Below, in pieces: positions 55,435 to 63,934 of a DNA stretch of 64,000 nucleotides. The notes under the pieces are model-generated. The model did no database searches. It was not told the DNA's origin and saw nothing but the letters and a program-made list of their open reading frames with translations. Made by a program: the position numbers and the translations under genes. Each line of letters starts with the position of its first letter. Position 1 is the stretch's first letter. Origin of the DNA: Deinococcus arcticus. GTDB taxonomy: Bacteria > Deinococcota > Deinococci > Deinococcales > Deinococcaceae. The stretch spans positions 62,001 through 126,000 of the forward strand of contig NZ_PYSV01000012.1 of the NCBI RefSeq assembly GCF_003028415.1, in the 5' to 3' direction.

Positions 55435-55920
55435 GTGACCCCCCAAGAGCCCCTGAACTTTCTGGCCCTGACCACCTTCGACGGCCGCCTGTACGCGGTC
55501 AGCCAGGCGGGCGAGCCGCTGGCGCTGTACGTGTTTGCTCCCCTCGCCCAGGCGTATGCAGGCCAGTACGAGGTGCCGTTTGCTCCGCAGTGGCCCCGCT
55601 ACAACGAGGCGTTCGTGCTGCAGTACGTGCCCATGCCCATGCTGCCCCACGACAAGCTGCCCGACGCCCTGGAACCGGACATCACTGCACAGGCGCGCGC
55701 CGGCGACCCCGTGCGGCCCTGGACCCAGATGCTCTACCAGGGGTGGCCGCTGTACTACGTGCAGGGCCAGCAGGCCAGCGCCGCCAGTGACGGGCAGCCT
55801 GCCATGTTCCAGCCCGCCACGGTGGGCATGGCGCCGCCCAACGCTGGGCGAGTGGGAGACATGGTCCAGGCCGCAGAAAAGGGCGACGTGGTGCTGCCGG
55901 GGCCCTTCCTGGGGCCGTAA
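55435..55920 (+). CDS. YQGWPLY-motif protein, paralogue 2
   Basis: 161 residues, GTG start 4 bases after AAGGAG. Aligns with the preceding protein: AFVLQYVPMPMLP to LFVYTYVPLPGP, and RPWTQMLYQGWPLYYVQGQ to RPWPQATYQGWPLYLYAYD. The C-terminal 45 residues differ. Two adjacent paralogues plus an inactive GGDEF protein form a probable operon. No signal peptide. Confidence 0.75.
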   Translation: MTPQEPLNFLALTTFDGRLYAVSQAGEPLALYVFAPLAQAYAGQYEVPFAPQWPRYNEAFVLQYVPMPMLPHDKLPDALEPDITAQARAGDPVRPWTQMLYQGWPLYYVQGQQASAASDGQPAMFQPATVGMAPPNAGRVGDMVQAAEKGDVVLPGPFLGP

Positions 55921-55999
55921 AGGTGGGACAAGAGAGGGAAGTGAGGAGTGGGGGGGCCGCGCAGGCATTGATGGTGACCTGCCGGATCACTCCGTCTGG

Positions 56000-56899
56000 C
56001 TACGGGGCGCTCAGGCGCGGGCCTGGGGCGGGTGCGGCGGGGGTCCAGGTGGCCAGGCGGCTCAGGCAGCCGTGGGCAAAGGCCACGGCCTGGCCCAGTT
56101 GCTCGCGGCGCCGGGCCCGCGCGGCGCGGTGCTGGGCCAGAAGCAGCCCGAACAGCGCGGCGTCCTGGGCTTCCGGCAGCCCGGCGGCGGCGGCCACCTG
56201 CTCGGCCGCCGCCCAGCCGTGGAAGTAGGCCACGCTGGCCACATCCCAGGCGGCGGGCACACAGGCGGCGTCGCCAAAGTCCAGCAGGGCGGAGAGTCGG
56301 CCGCCGCGCCACACCAGCTGCCCGGCGTGCAGGTCGGTGTGGCACACGCGGCTGGGGGCGTGGGCGGCCCGCTGCAGGGCCTCGGCGCAGCGGGCCAGCG
56401 GGGCGTGCAGGGCCGGGTCGGCCTGCACCAGCGGCTGGCGGTCCAGGGGCACGGTCCCCAACGGCCACGCCTCCGGCAGGCGCGAGCGCACCCCGGCCTC
56501 TGGGTCCGGCGCCACGCCCCGCAGCAGGTCGGCGCGGTCGGCCAGCAGGCCGTGCCCGCTGCAGGGCAGGGCGTGCAGCACCCGCAGGGCGCGGCCCAGG
56601 TCGGTCCAGCCCTCGGGGCTGGGGGGCAGGCCGTCCCCGCCCATCAGGATGTCCACGCAGTAGGCCTGTTCGCCGCGCAGGGTGCCGGTGGCCAGGACCG
56701 GGGGCACCGGCACCCCCTGCGCCGCCAGCCGCCGCTGGAGCAGGGCCTGCACGCCCAGCCGCGCCCCGGGGCCCAGGGCCAGGCGAGCCACGCGGCGCCC
56801 ATCGGTAAAGGCCACGCACGTTGCCCCGCGTGAGAGCAGCTGCGCGCCCGGCCCCAGCAGGGTGCGGGCATCAAGCAGGGCCTGCGCTTCAGCGAGCAT
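56000..56899 (-). CDS. Aminoglycoside phosphotransferase-fold kinase
   Basis: 299 residues. Kinase fold of the APH/fructosamine/choline type: catalytic loop RVCHTDLHAGQLVW, magnesium motif ALLDFGDAACVPAAWDVAS. The N-lobe is short (LSRGATCVAFTDGRRVARLAL). Substrate unknown; resistance is not implied. Starts 11 bases inside the end of the upstream nucleoside kinase gene, so both are probably cotranscribed. Confidence 0.87.
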   Translation of the reverse strand: MLAEAQALLDARTLLGPGAQLLSRGATCVAFTDGRRVARLALGPGARLGVQALLQRRLAAQGVPVPPVLATGTLRGEQAYCVDILMGGDGLPPSPEGWTDLGRALRVLHALPCSGHGLLADRADLLRGVAPDPEAGVRSRLPEAWPLGTVPLDRQPLVQADPALHAPLARCAEALQRAAHAPSRVCHTDLHAGQLVWRGGRLSALLDFGDAACVPAAWDVASVAYFHGWAAAEQVAAAAGLPEAQDAALFGLLLAQHRAARARRREQLGQAVAFAHGCLSRLATWTPAAPAPGPRLSAP

Positions 56900-57578
56900 G
56901 AAGCACCGCCGGCCGCTGGAGATCTGTGTGGTCCAGTACCACGCCCGCGTGCGCCTCCGGGGTCGCGGCGGCGAAATACAGGCGGTGCCCCTCCACGTAG
57001 CGGCGGTTGCTGGACGCAGCGGGGTCCGGCGATCCGTACCCTGGGCCACGCGCCGCGCCCCGGGGCACCGAGACCTCGAACGGCACCCGCAGAAACACCG
57101 AGTCGTCCCAGAAGGCCCGCAGCTCCGGCCGGTGCAGAAACAGACCGTCCACGATCAGCAGGCTGCCGGGTCCAGCGGCCTGGGCCGGCAGTCCCAGCGG
57201 TTCGTCGCGCGCTACATCAAAGACCGCCGGGCGGTACTGCAGATTCCCGCCCGGCGAGAGGGGCACCAGCAGCTCCCGGCGCAGGGCGTCCAGATCGTAG
57301 GAGTCCTCGTAGAAGCCCTGGGGCGAGGTCCGGCCCTGGCGGTAGCGCACGGCGCGGGGATGGTGGAACTGGTCGGCACTGGCGCGGATCACCGCGCGGC
57401 CCTGGGCCCGCAACTCGCGGGTCAGCCCACCGGCCAGTGTGGTCTTGCCGGCGCCGTCCACGCCGTCAATCCCCACGCGCAGCACCGGGCGCGCGGGTTG
57501 CCCGGCCAGTCGGGTGACCAGCCACGACAACATCTCCTGCCGGGTCGCGGCCCGCAGGTTCACAGAAGCGGCGCGCAT
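56889..57578 (-). CDS. Uridine kinase-like P-loop kinase
   Basis: 229 residues. Walker A VGIDGVDGAGKTTLAGGL, Asp in ASADQFHHPRAVRYRQG, and SLLIVDGLFLHRPEL as Walker B. Family members phosphorylate nucleosides or pantothenate-like compounds; this one carries the N-terminal extension seen in actinobacterial uridine kinases. TGATG overlap with the TelA gene upstream. Confidence 0.85.
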   Translation of the reverse strand: MRAASVNLRAATRQEMLSWLVTRLAGQPARPVLRVGIDGVDGAGKTTLAGGLTRELRAQGRAVIRASADQFHHPRAVRYRQGRTSPQGFYEDSYDLDALRRELLVPLSPGGNLQYRPAVFDVARDEPLGLPAQAAGPGSLLIVDGLFLHRPELRAFWDDSVFLRVPFEVSVPRGAARGPGYGSPDPAASSNRRYVEGHRLYFAAATPEAHAGVVLDHTDLQRPAVLHAR

Positions 57579-58804
57579 CAGATTTTCAGGTCGCCTTTCT
57601 CGGTCACGTTCAGGCCCTGCGCCACCTCGCGCGAGGCCTGCTGGCGCTCGCGGTCCAGGTAGGTCTGGGCCTGGGCCACCTCGCGGTCCAGCACCGTCAT
57701 GGTGTCGCGGAAGCGGTCCAGGGCCTGCTGGCGGTAGGCGCTGATGGCGTCCAGCGCGCCGTACACGTCGCGAAAGGCCGCCTGGATAATCTGCGGGTCC
57801 ACGGTGGCGCTGCCCGCCTGCCGCTGAATCTCGGTGCTCTGCTGGCGCAGCAGCTGGGCTGTGGAGCCGATCATCTTGCCGGTGGTGTCGTTCAGGGCGG
57901 TCACCTGCCCCAGCACCGCCTGCTGGGTGCCCAGCGCCTGCGAGACCATCAGGGCCGTTTTCAGGGCGCTCACGGTGGTGGTGGTGGCGCGGTCCACGCC
58001 TTTAATCAGTTCCAGGTTGTTGCGCCGCACGAGGTCCAGGGCCAGATACCCCTGAATGCTCACCGCCAGCTGGGTCAGCAGGTCGGTCACGCGCTGGCGC
58101 ACGGCAAACAGCAGTTCCTCGCTGACCATACGGGCCTTTTCGGGGTCGGTGGTCTGCAGCTCCTGCAGGCGCAGCGTCAGGGCCTCATCCACCGCCTTGC
58201 CCACGTGCGCGTACTGGCGCAGCTTCTGCATGGTGTCCCACAGGTGCACCTTCTCGGTCTCAATGGTGGCGTTGTCGCGGCGCAGTTCGTCCTGGCCCCG
58301 GTACAGCGCTTCCAGAATGCCGTTCAGGTGGCTCTGGGCACTCTGGTACTTGTCGAGGTGGCTCTGCACCTTCTTGCCGCCGGGCAGCTTGCCAAACAGG
58401 CGCCGGGGCGTGGGCGCGCGGCTGGGGTCCAGGTCCTCCACCGTGCGGCGCAGATCGGTCAGGCCGCGCAGGATGTCGCTGCCTTCGGCCAGGGCGCCCG
58501 CGCGGGTGGCGCGCAGCGGGCGGTCGAGCATGCGGTTGCTGCTCTGGGCCGCCGCGCGCTGTTCGGGCAGGCCCAGTTCATGCACGGCGTCGAGCTTGCG
58601 TTTGAAGTCGGGGGTGTGGGTGCCGGCCGCCAGCACCTCCTGGGCAAACGCCTGGGCCATCTGTTCCAGGCGGGCGCGGTCCTCGGGGGACAGCGGCACC
58701 ATCTCGGGAGCCTGCTGGGCCTGCACGGGCGGCACCGCCTCCGGCGCGCGCAGCATCGAGTCGGGGGGGGTCAGCGGGCCGCGAGGATCACTCATGCCCT
58801 CCAT
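57578..58804 (-). CDS. Toxic-anion resistance protein (TelA/KlaA family)
   Basis: 408 residues, TelA family (PF05816): YQSAQSHLNGILEALYRGQD, LWDTMQKLRQYAHVGKAVDE, and RATTTTVSALKTALMVSQAL. Mostly long helices and coiled coil. Family members are linked to tellurite, bacteriocin and antibiotic tolerance, mechanism unresolved. It is usually beside TerD-type genes, which are absent here. An alternative ATG three codons downstream (58795) is possible. Confidence 0.9.
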   Translation of the reverse strand: MEGMSDPRGPLTPPDSMLRAPEAVPPVQAQQAPEMVPLSPEDRARLEQMAQAFAQEVLAAGTHTPDFKRKLDAVHELGLPEQRAAAQSSNRMLDRPLRATRAGALAEGSDILRGLTDLRRTVEDLDPSRAPTPRRLFGKLPGGKKVQSHLDKYQSAQSHLNGILEALYRGQDELRRDNATIETEKVHLWDTMQKLRQYAHVGKAVDEALTLRLQELQTTDPEKARMVSEELLFAVRQRVTDLLTQLAVSIQGYLALDLVRRNNLELIKGVDRATTTTVSALKTALMVSQALGTQQAVLGQVTALNDTTGKMIGSTAQLLRQQSTEIQRQAGSATVDPQIIQAAFRDVYGALDAISAYRQQALDRFRDTMTVLDREVAQAQTYLDRERQQASREVAQGLNVTEKGDLKI

Positions 58805-58868
58805 TACGCCGCGCGGGGCGCAGGGGTTGCATCCGGCAAAAGGCGCAGTGGGCTGGCCGGGGGTGGGC

Positions 58869-59309
58869 TTACGAGGACAGGGCCAGCCGTTTGAAGCGGC
58901 AGTCCTGCCAGAACTTCACGAAATGGTCCACCTGGGCCAGAAAGCCCGGGAAATCCTTGCTTTTGACCATGTATGAACTGGCAAACAGGTTGTACGCCTG
59001 CGCCACATCCTCGGGGTTGTCCGAAGTGGACAGAATCACCACTGGCAGGTGACGCAGCCCACGGTCGGCGCGAATGGCGGCAATCACGTCAAAGCCGCTC
59101 ATGCGCGGCATATTCAGGTCCAGCATCACCACATCGGGCAGGGGGCGCCCCGGGGCGCGCAGCCACGCCAGCGCCTCCACCCCGTCCTCGCACAGGTGAA
59201 TCTGCACCGTGTCGGCGTGCTCGTCAAAGGCTTCCTGGGCCAGCAGGCGGTCGGCTGGATCATCATCAATCAGCAGAACGTGCAGGCGGCGGGAAGATGT
59301 GCTGTTCAT
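58869..59309 (-). CDS. Single-domain response regulator (Rcp1-like)
   Basis: 146 residues, receiver only: VLLIDDDPADRLLAQEAF, acceptor Asp in DVVMLDLNMPRMSG, Thr/Ser in VVILSTSDNPEDV and Lys in SYMVKSKD. The insert after beta-5 and the C-terminal FVKFWQDCRFKR helix are characteristic of Rcp1-type partners of bacteriophytochrome kinases. The cognate kinase is not in the window. TACACT lies 10 nt before the ATG. Confidence 0.9.
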   Translation of the reverse strand: MNSTSSRRLHVLLIDDDPADRLLAQEAFDEHADTVQIHLCEDGVEALAWLRAPGRPLPDVVMLDLNMPRMSGFDVIAAIRADRGLRHLPVVILSTSDNPEDVAQAYNLFASSYMVKSKDFPGFLAQVDHFVKFWQDCRFKRLALSS

Positions 59310-59478
59310 GGGATAAGGCAGTGTAGCTTCTACACCAAGCCTTCAGATTCGTGCGGGCCACACTCTAAAGAGGGGCTTTAGGTTTCTCAGGCAATCATCA
59401 GTTCAGCGTCAGGAAGCTGATGAAGTTTCTCTCTGGCCGGGCCTGTCAATGCAGCGCACCCTCCCAGACAGGTCAGTT

Positions 59479-59484
59479 TAAGGT
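59479..59484 (+). promoter_or_regulatory. -10 element, leaderless GNAT start
   Basis: TAAGGT ends 7 nt before the ATG at 59492. The rest of 59310-59478 shows no further feature. Confidence 0.35.
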
Positions 59485-59491
59485 GGGGGTC

Positions 59492-60082
59492 ATGCCCTCT
59501 CCCGCCCTTCTTCTCCGTGCGCGTCAGCCTGCCGACCTGCCCGTGCTGTGGCGCTGGATGCACCACGAACGCTCACCCGCATGGCAGCAATGGGACGCGC
59601 CGTATTTTCACGCTGCCCGCCCACCCTCTGAGCTGGGCCTGGAGGCCTACAGCGACCGGGCGCTGGCCCAGCCCCCCACCCCCCACCTGCGCATCCTGGA
59701 ACTGGGTGGGCAGTGTGTGGGGCAGGTGTCGCGCAGCGAGGAAGCGCCCACCGGCGGCGGCTGGTGGGACCTGGGCATCCTGATTTTCGATCCGGCCCAC
59801 TGGGGCGGCGGGCTGGGCACCCGGGCGCTGCAGCTGTGGACGGCGGCCACCTTTGCCGAGACAGACGCCCACGTGCTGACCCTGACGACCTGGAGCGGCA
59901 ACGAGCGGCTGATCCGCGCTGGCGTGCGCGCGGGCTATCACGAATGCGCCCGTATTCCCCAGGCCCGGCTGTGGCAGGGCCAGCGCTGGGACAGCGTGAA
60001 ATTGGCCTGCGGCGCCAGGGGCCGACTGAAGAGAAACTGTAATTTGCCCGGTATGAAAATAGCTCATCTGATTTCACCCTGA
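59492..60082 (+). CDS. GNAT acetyltransferase (RimJ/RimL-like)
   Basis: 196 residues: LLLRARQPADLPVLWRWMHH at the N-terminus, the acetyl-CoA loop in HWGGGLGTRALQLWTAATF, and VLTLTTWSGNERLIRAGVRA as the last motif. The final 20 residues (KRNCNLPGMKIAHLI) look unconserved and may be a chance extension. Target unknown. Confidence 0.82.
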   Translation: MPSPALLLRARQPADLPVLWRWMHHERSPAWQQWDAPYFHAARPPSELGLEAYSDRALAQPPTPHLRILELGGQCVGQVSRSEEAPTGGGWWDLGILIFDPAHWGGGLGTRALQLWTAATFAETDAHVLTLTTWSGNERLIRAGVRAGYHECARIPQARLWQGQRWDSVKLACGARGRLKRNCNLPGMKIAHLISP

Positions 60083-60092
60083 CCGTACCGGG

Positions 60093-60098
60093 TATGCT
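60093..60098 (+). promoter_or_regulatory. -10 element, leaderless protease-nuclease start
   Basis: TATGCT ends 6 nt before the ATG at 60105. Confidence 0.5.
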
Positions 60099-60104
60099 GA
60101 CCGC

Positions 60105-62018
60105 ATGACCATTCCCCCCGAGGTGCTGCGCGCAACCCAGGCCCGTTTCGACACCCGGCAGGCGCAGCGCCACGCCCGGCTGCAGCGCCTGGAACTGCAG
60201 GGCACCCACGCCGCCGACACGCCCGAGCGGGTGGCCGCGCGCCTGACCCGGCTGGGGGTGCCGCTGCCCGATGCCCAGGCGCTGGCCAGCGGGCAGGCCG
60301 CGCCCGAACAGGTGGCCGCCCACCTGCCGCCCGGGCCCCGGCAGAGCCTGGAGCGCCTGCTGGGCCGCAACGATCTGGTGGGGGTGGCCTACCTGGACCT
60401 CGCGCGGCAGGCGGCCGACGCGGTGGCGCGGCTGGTGCTGCGTGACGCCCGGGGCCGCCCGGCTGGCTACGGCACCGGCTGGCTGTGCAGCCCGCAGGTG
60501 CTGGTGACCAACCACCATGTGCTGGCCACGCCCGGCGACGCCCGCGCGGCGCAGGCGGAATTTAGCTATGAACTCCGCGCCGACGGGACCCTGCGGGAGC
60601 GCGTAACCCTGGCTCTGGACCCGGACAGCCTGTTCATCACCAGCGAGGCGCTGGACTACACCCTGGTGGCGGTGCGCGGCGATACGCGCCCCTACGGCTA
60701 TCTGCCCCTGCTGGACGCCCCGGACAAGCACATGGTGGGCGAGGCCCTGAGCATCATCCAGCACCCGGGCGGCGAACCCAAGCAACTGGCGCTGCGGGAA
60801 AACCGCCTCGTGGACCGCCTGCCCGATTTCCTGCACTACGAGACCGACACGGCCCCTGGCAGCAGTGGCAGCCCCGTCTTCAACGACGCCTGGGAGGTGG
60901 TGGCGCTGCACCACAGCGGCGTGCCGCGCACCGACGCCCAGGGCCGCGTGCTGCGCCGCGACGGCCGCCCCGCCGCCCCCGGGGACCCGGACACCGAACT
61001 GGACTGGGTGGCCAATGAGGGCGTGCGCATCAGCCGCCTGATTGCGGACCTGCGCGCGCGCCCGGAGGCCGGCTCGGGGCTGGTGACGGCGCTGCTCTCG
61101 GCGCCCCGCCCAGCCCGGGAGCGCTTGGGGGACGGCGGCCTGCCTGCCGGCGCCCTGAATCTGGGCACCGTAACCCCCGGCGCCGACGGCACCGTGAGCC
61201 TGCCCGTGACCCTGAGCCTGCGGGTGGCGCCCCCGGCCCCCGCCGCCGAGGAGCGGCCCTACCTGGACCCGGCCGACGGCGCGCAGGCGGCGGCCTACTA
61301 CGCCGGGCTGGGGGAGACCCTGGACCCGGCCGGGCGCTTTGCCGCGCTGAGCGCGCTGCTCTCGCGCACCCACACCCGGCCGCTGACCTACGACCCGGCC
61401 CGGCACCTGTACCCCTGGGTGGACCTGTGGCCGGACGGGCAGCTGCGCAGCCTGTACTCGGGGCGCGTGCACAGCCCCGCCGAACTGATTGCCGCCGACC
61501 GCACGGCTGCCGAGCGCCGCGCCCGGCTGGCCGCCCAGGAGAACCTGAGCGCCGAGGCGCTGGAAATGGCCCTGCCCTACAACTGCGAGCATGTGGTGCC
61601 GCAAAGCTGGTATGCCCGGCGCGAGCCCATGCGCGGCGACCTGCACCACCTTTTTGCCTGCGAGCCGGCCTGCAATTCCTTCCGGGGCAACACGCCCTAC
61701 GCCGATTTCCCGGACCACGACGAGGTGGTGCGCGGCGACTGCGGGCGGCGTGAAGTGGGCGAGTTCGAGCCGGCCGCCGGCAAGGGGGCCGCCGCGCGCG
61801 CCACGCTGTACTTTCTGCTGCGCTATCCCGGCGCGGCGCGCATCTACGCGCCCCGGCACCTGGACACGCTGCTGGCGTGGCACGCCGCGCAACCCCCCGG
61901 CGACTGGGAGCGGCACCGCAACGCCGCCATTTTTGCCCTGCAGGGCAACCGCAACCCGCTGATTGACCACCCGGCCTGGGGGGCGGGGACTGATTTCGCC
62001 GCCGGACTGGGGCAGTAG
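60105..62018 (+). CDS. Trypsin-like protease fused to EndA/NucM-type nuclease
   Basis: 637 residues, no signal peptide, so cytoplasmic. Residues 1-100 are helical (TRQAQRHARLQRLELQG), perhaps a sensor or oligomerisation module. Residues 105-300 form a serine protease with His138 (VTNHHVLA), Asp184 (ALDYTLVAV) and Ser254 (GSSGSPVF), similar to V8/glutamyl-type enzymes. After a linker, residues 400-625 match endonuclease I (PF04231): His496 in CEHVVPQSW, Asp512 in DLHHLF, Asn524/Arg527/Asn529 in CNSFRGN. All catalytic residues appear intact. EndA relatives are usually exported to avoid self-damage; keeping one inside, joined to a protease, suggests regulated activation, for example defence or stress, by inference. 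Confidence 0.88.
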   Translation: MTIPPEVLRATQARFDTRQAQRHARLQRLELQGTHAADTPERVAARLTRLGVPLPDAQALASGQAAPEQVAAHLPPGPRQSLERLLGRNDLVGVAYLDLARQAADAVARLVLRDARGRPAGYGTGWLCSPQVLVTNHHVLATPGDARAAQAEFSYELRADGTLRERVTLALDPDSLFITSEALDYTLVAVRGDTRPYGYLPLLDAPDKHMVGEALSIIQHPGGEPKQLALRENRLVDRLPDFLHYETDTAPGSSGSPVFNDAWEVVALHHSGVPRTDAQGRVLRRDGRPAAPGDPDTELDWVANEGVRISRLIADLRARPEAGSGLVTALLSAPRPARERLGDGGLPAGALNLGTVTPGADGTVSLPVTLSLRVAPPAPAAEERPYLDPADGAQAAAYYAGLGETLDPAGRFAALSALLSRTHTRPLTYDPARHLYPWVDLWPDGQLRSLYSGRVHSPAELIAADRTAAERRARLAAQENLSAEALEMALPYNCEHVVPQSWYARREPMRGDLHHLFACEPACNSFRGNTPYADFPDHDEVVRGDCGRREVGEFEPAAGKGAAARATLYFLLRYPGAARIYAPRHLDTLLAWHAAQPPGDWERHRNAAIFALQGNRNPLIDHPAWGAGTDFAAGLGQ

Positions 62019-62046
62019 AGCCCGCCCCGCATTTGCCCCGGCCCTC

Positions 62047-62052
62047 TATACT
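62047..62052 (+). promoter_or_regulatory. -10 element, leaderless ABC-F start
   Basis: TATACT ends 7 nt before the GTG at 62060 and decides that start. Confidence 0.6.
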
Positions 62053-62059
62053 GCGGGGC

Positions 62060-63934
62060 GTGCTTGTTGCCGCCCAGGACGCCACCAAAGACTACGGCCC
62101 GCTGACCGTTCTGCAGGACGTGACCTTTGCCGTGCAGCCCGGGGACCGCGTGGGGCTGGTGGGCCGCAACGGGGCCGGGAAAAGCACGCTGCTGAAACTG
62201 CTGACCGGCGAACTGGCCCCCGATGGCGGTGTGGTCAAGCGCGGCCCCGGCGTGCGGGTGCGGGCGCTGCGCCAGGACCCCGTGTTTCCCGACGGCGCCA
62301 CGGTGGACAGCGTGCTCTCGGCCGCCTTTCACGACCTGGACGCCCTGGAGGCCGAACTGCAGGCCGCCGCCGAGGCCATGGGCCTCGGCACCCCTGAAAG
62401 CATCCTGCACCACGAGGCGGTGCTGGAACACTACGCGCGGCGGGGCGGCTTCGAGCGCCGCAGCCGCAAGGATGCCGTGACCCTGGCCTTTGGTTTCCGG
62501 GGCCGGGAACACGACCCGGTGAGCGGGCTCAGCGGCGGCGAGCGCACCCGGCTGGGGCTGGCCGCCCTGCTGGTGGAAAACCCCGACGTGCTGCTGCTGG
62601 ACGAGCCCACCAACCACCTGGACATCGTGATGGTGGAGTGGCTCGAAGCCTTCCTGAACCGCTATCCCGGCGCCGTGCTGGTCATCAGCCACGACCGCGC
62701 CTTTCTGGACACCGTGACCCGGGAAACCGCCTATCTACGTGGCGGCACCCTGAAGACGTACGCAGGCAACTACACCACGTTCCGCGAGACCCTGGCTGCC
62801 GAGCAGGAGCAGCAGGCCGCCCGCCACGCGGTGGAAAGCCGCCAGATCGCTTCCCTGCAGGCCAGCGCCGACCGCATGAAAATCTGGGGCCTGGGCATGA
62901 GCAAGCTGGCCCGCCGCGCCAAGGCCATGCAGGCGCGCGTGGACCGCATGCAGGCCCGCGCCGTGGGCGCCCCGCCCCCGGAGCAGCGCACCACCCGCAT
63001 CACCTTTCACGCCCCCGAAAGCGGCGACGTGGTGCTGGACGCCCGGCACCTGAGCCGCACGCTGCCGGGCGGGCGCACCCTGTTCCGGGACGTGAACCTG
63101 CAGATCAGGCGGGGCGAGCGCATCGCCATCATTGGGCGCAACGGAGCGGGCAAGACCACGCTGCTGCGCGCGCTGCTGGGCCTGGACCCCAGCGACGATC
63201 CCCGGGGCCGGGTGCTCACCGGCGCCCGCGTGACGGTGGGCTACTACGATCAGGCGCTGCGCGGCGTGGACCCCTCGCAGACCCTGTACGACGTGGCGCG
63301 CGCCTACACCCAGAAAGACCCCGAAGCCCACGACCTGCTGGGCACCTTTCTGTTTCCCTACGACCAGCACGACAAACAGGCCCGCATTCTTTCGGGGGGC
63401 GAGCGGGCGCGGCTGGCGCTGCTGAAGCTGGCCCAGGAAGACCACAACCTGCTGGTGATGGACGAGCCCACCAACCACCTGGACATGGAGATGGTCGAGG
63501 CCCTGGAAGCCGCACTGGACGACTTTGGCGGCACCCTGCTGATGGTCAGCCACGACCGCGCCTTTATCGAGGGGCTGGCCGACCGCATCTGGCTGCTGGA
63601 AGACGGCCAGCTGTACGAGTATCCCGGCTGGGAGGACTACAAGGCCAAGCACCGCCCGGTGGTGGCCCAGGAGACCAGGGAGCGCCCTGCCCCCGCCAGC
63701 GCCCCGAAGGGCAAGGGCCTGTGGCACCTCAAGCGCGAGGTGGAAGCCCTGGAAACCGAGATTGCCCGCCTGGAAGGCGAACTGGACGCCGCCCAGGCCG
63801 CGCTGGGTCAGGCCGCCCCCAACGCCGATTTCGCCGCACTGGGCCAGGCCGCCCATGATCTGGAAGCGCAGCTGAGCGCGAAAATGAGCGCCTGGGAAGC
63901 CAGGCAGGCTGAAGTAGAGGCGCGAGGCGGGTAG
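62060..63934 (+). CDS. ABC-F family ATPase (Uup-like)
   Basis: 624 residues. Two ABC modules without membrane domains: Walker A GRNGAGKST and GRNGAGKTT; signatures LSGGERTRL and LSGGERARL; Walker B LLLDEPTNHLD and LVMDEPTNHLD. The interdomain linker (about residues 245-305, basic, EQEQQAARHAVESRQIASLQ) is the part that enters the ribosomal E site. A C-terminal coiled coil (VEALETEIARLEGELDAAQA) is Uup-like and may bind nucleic acid. Ribosome-associated or recombination-linked role from family; resistance cannot be inferred. 63935-64000 holds nothing recognisable. Confidence 0.92.
   Translation: MLVAAQDATKDYGPLTVLQDVTFAVQPGDRVGLVGRNGAGKSTLLKLLTGELAPDGGVVKRGPGVRVRALRQDPVFPDGATVDSVLSAAFHDLDALEAELQAAAEAMGLGTPESILHHEAVLEHYARRGGFERRSRKDAVTLAFGFRGREHDPVSGLSGGERTRLGLAALLVENPDVLLLDEPTNHLDIVMVEWLEAFLNRYPGAVLVISHDRAFLDTVTRETAYLRGGTLKTYAGNYTTFRETLAAEQEQQAARHAVESRQIASLQASADRMKIWGLGMSKLARRAKAMQARVDRMQARAVGAPPPEQRTTRITFHAPESGDVVLDARHLSRTLPGGRTLFRDVNLQIRRGERIAIIGRNGAGKTTLLRALLGLDPSDDPRGRVLTGARVTVGYYDQALRGVDPSQTLYDVARAYTQKDPEAHDLLGTFLFPYDQHDKQARILSGGERARLALLKLAQEDHNLLVMDEPTNHLDMEMVEALEAALDDFGGTLLMVSHDRAFIEGLADRIWLLEDGQLYEYPGWEDYKAKHRPVVAQETRERPAPASAPKGKGLWHLKREVEALETEIARLEGELDAAQAALGQAAPNADFAALGQAAHDLEAQLSAKMSAWEARQAEVEARGG

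Noticed and set aside
56000..56899. Aminoglycoside resistance gene
   Set aside because: The kinase fold is clear, but the family covers many metabolic substrates and nothing here indicates antibiotics.
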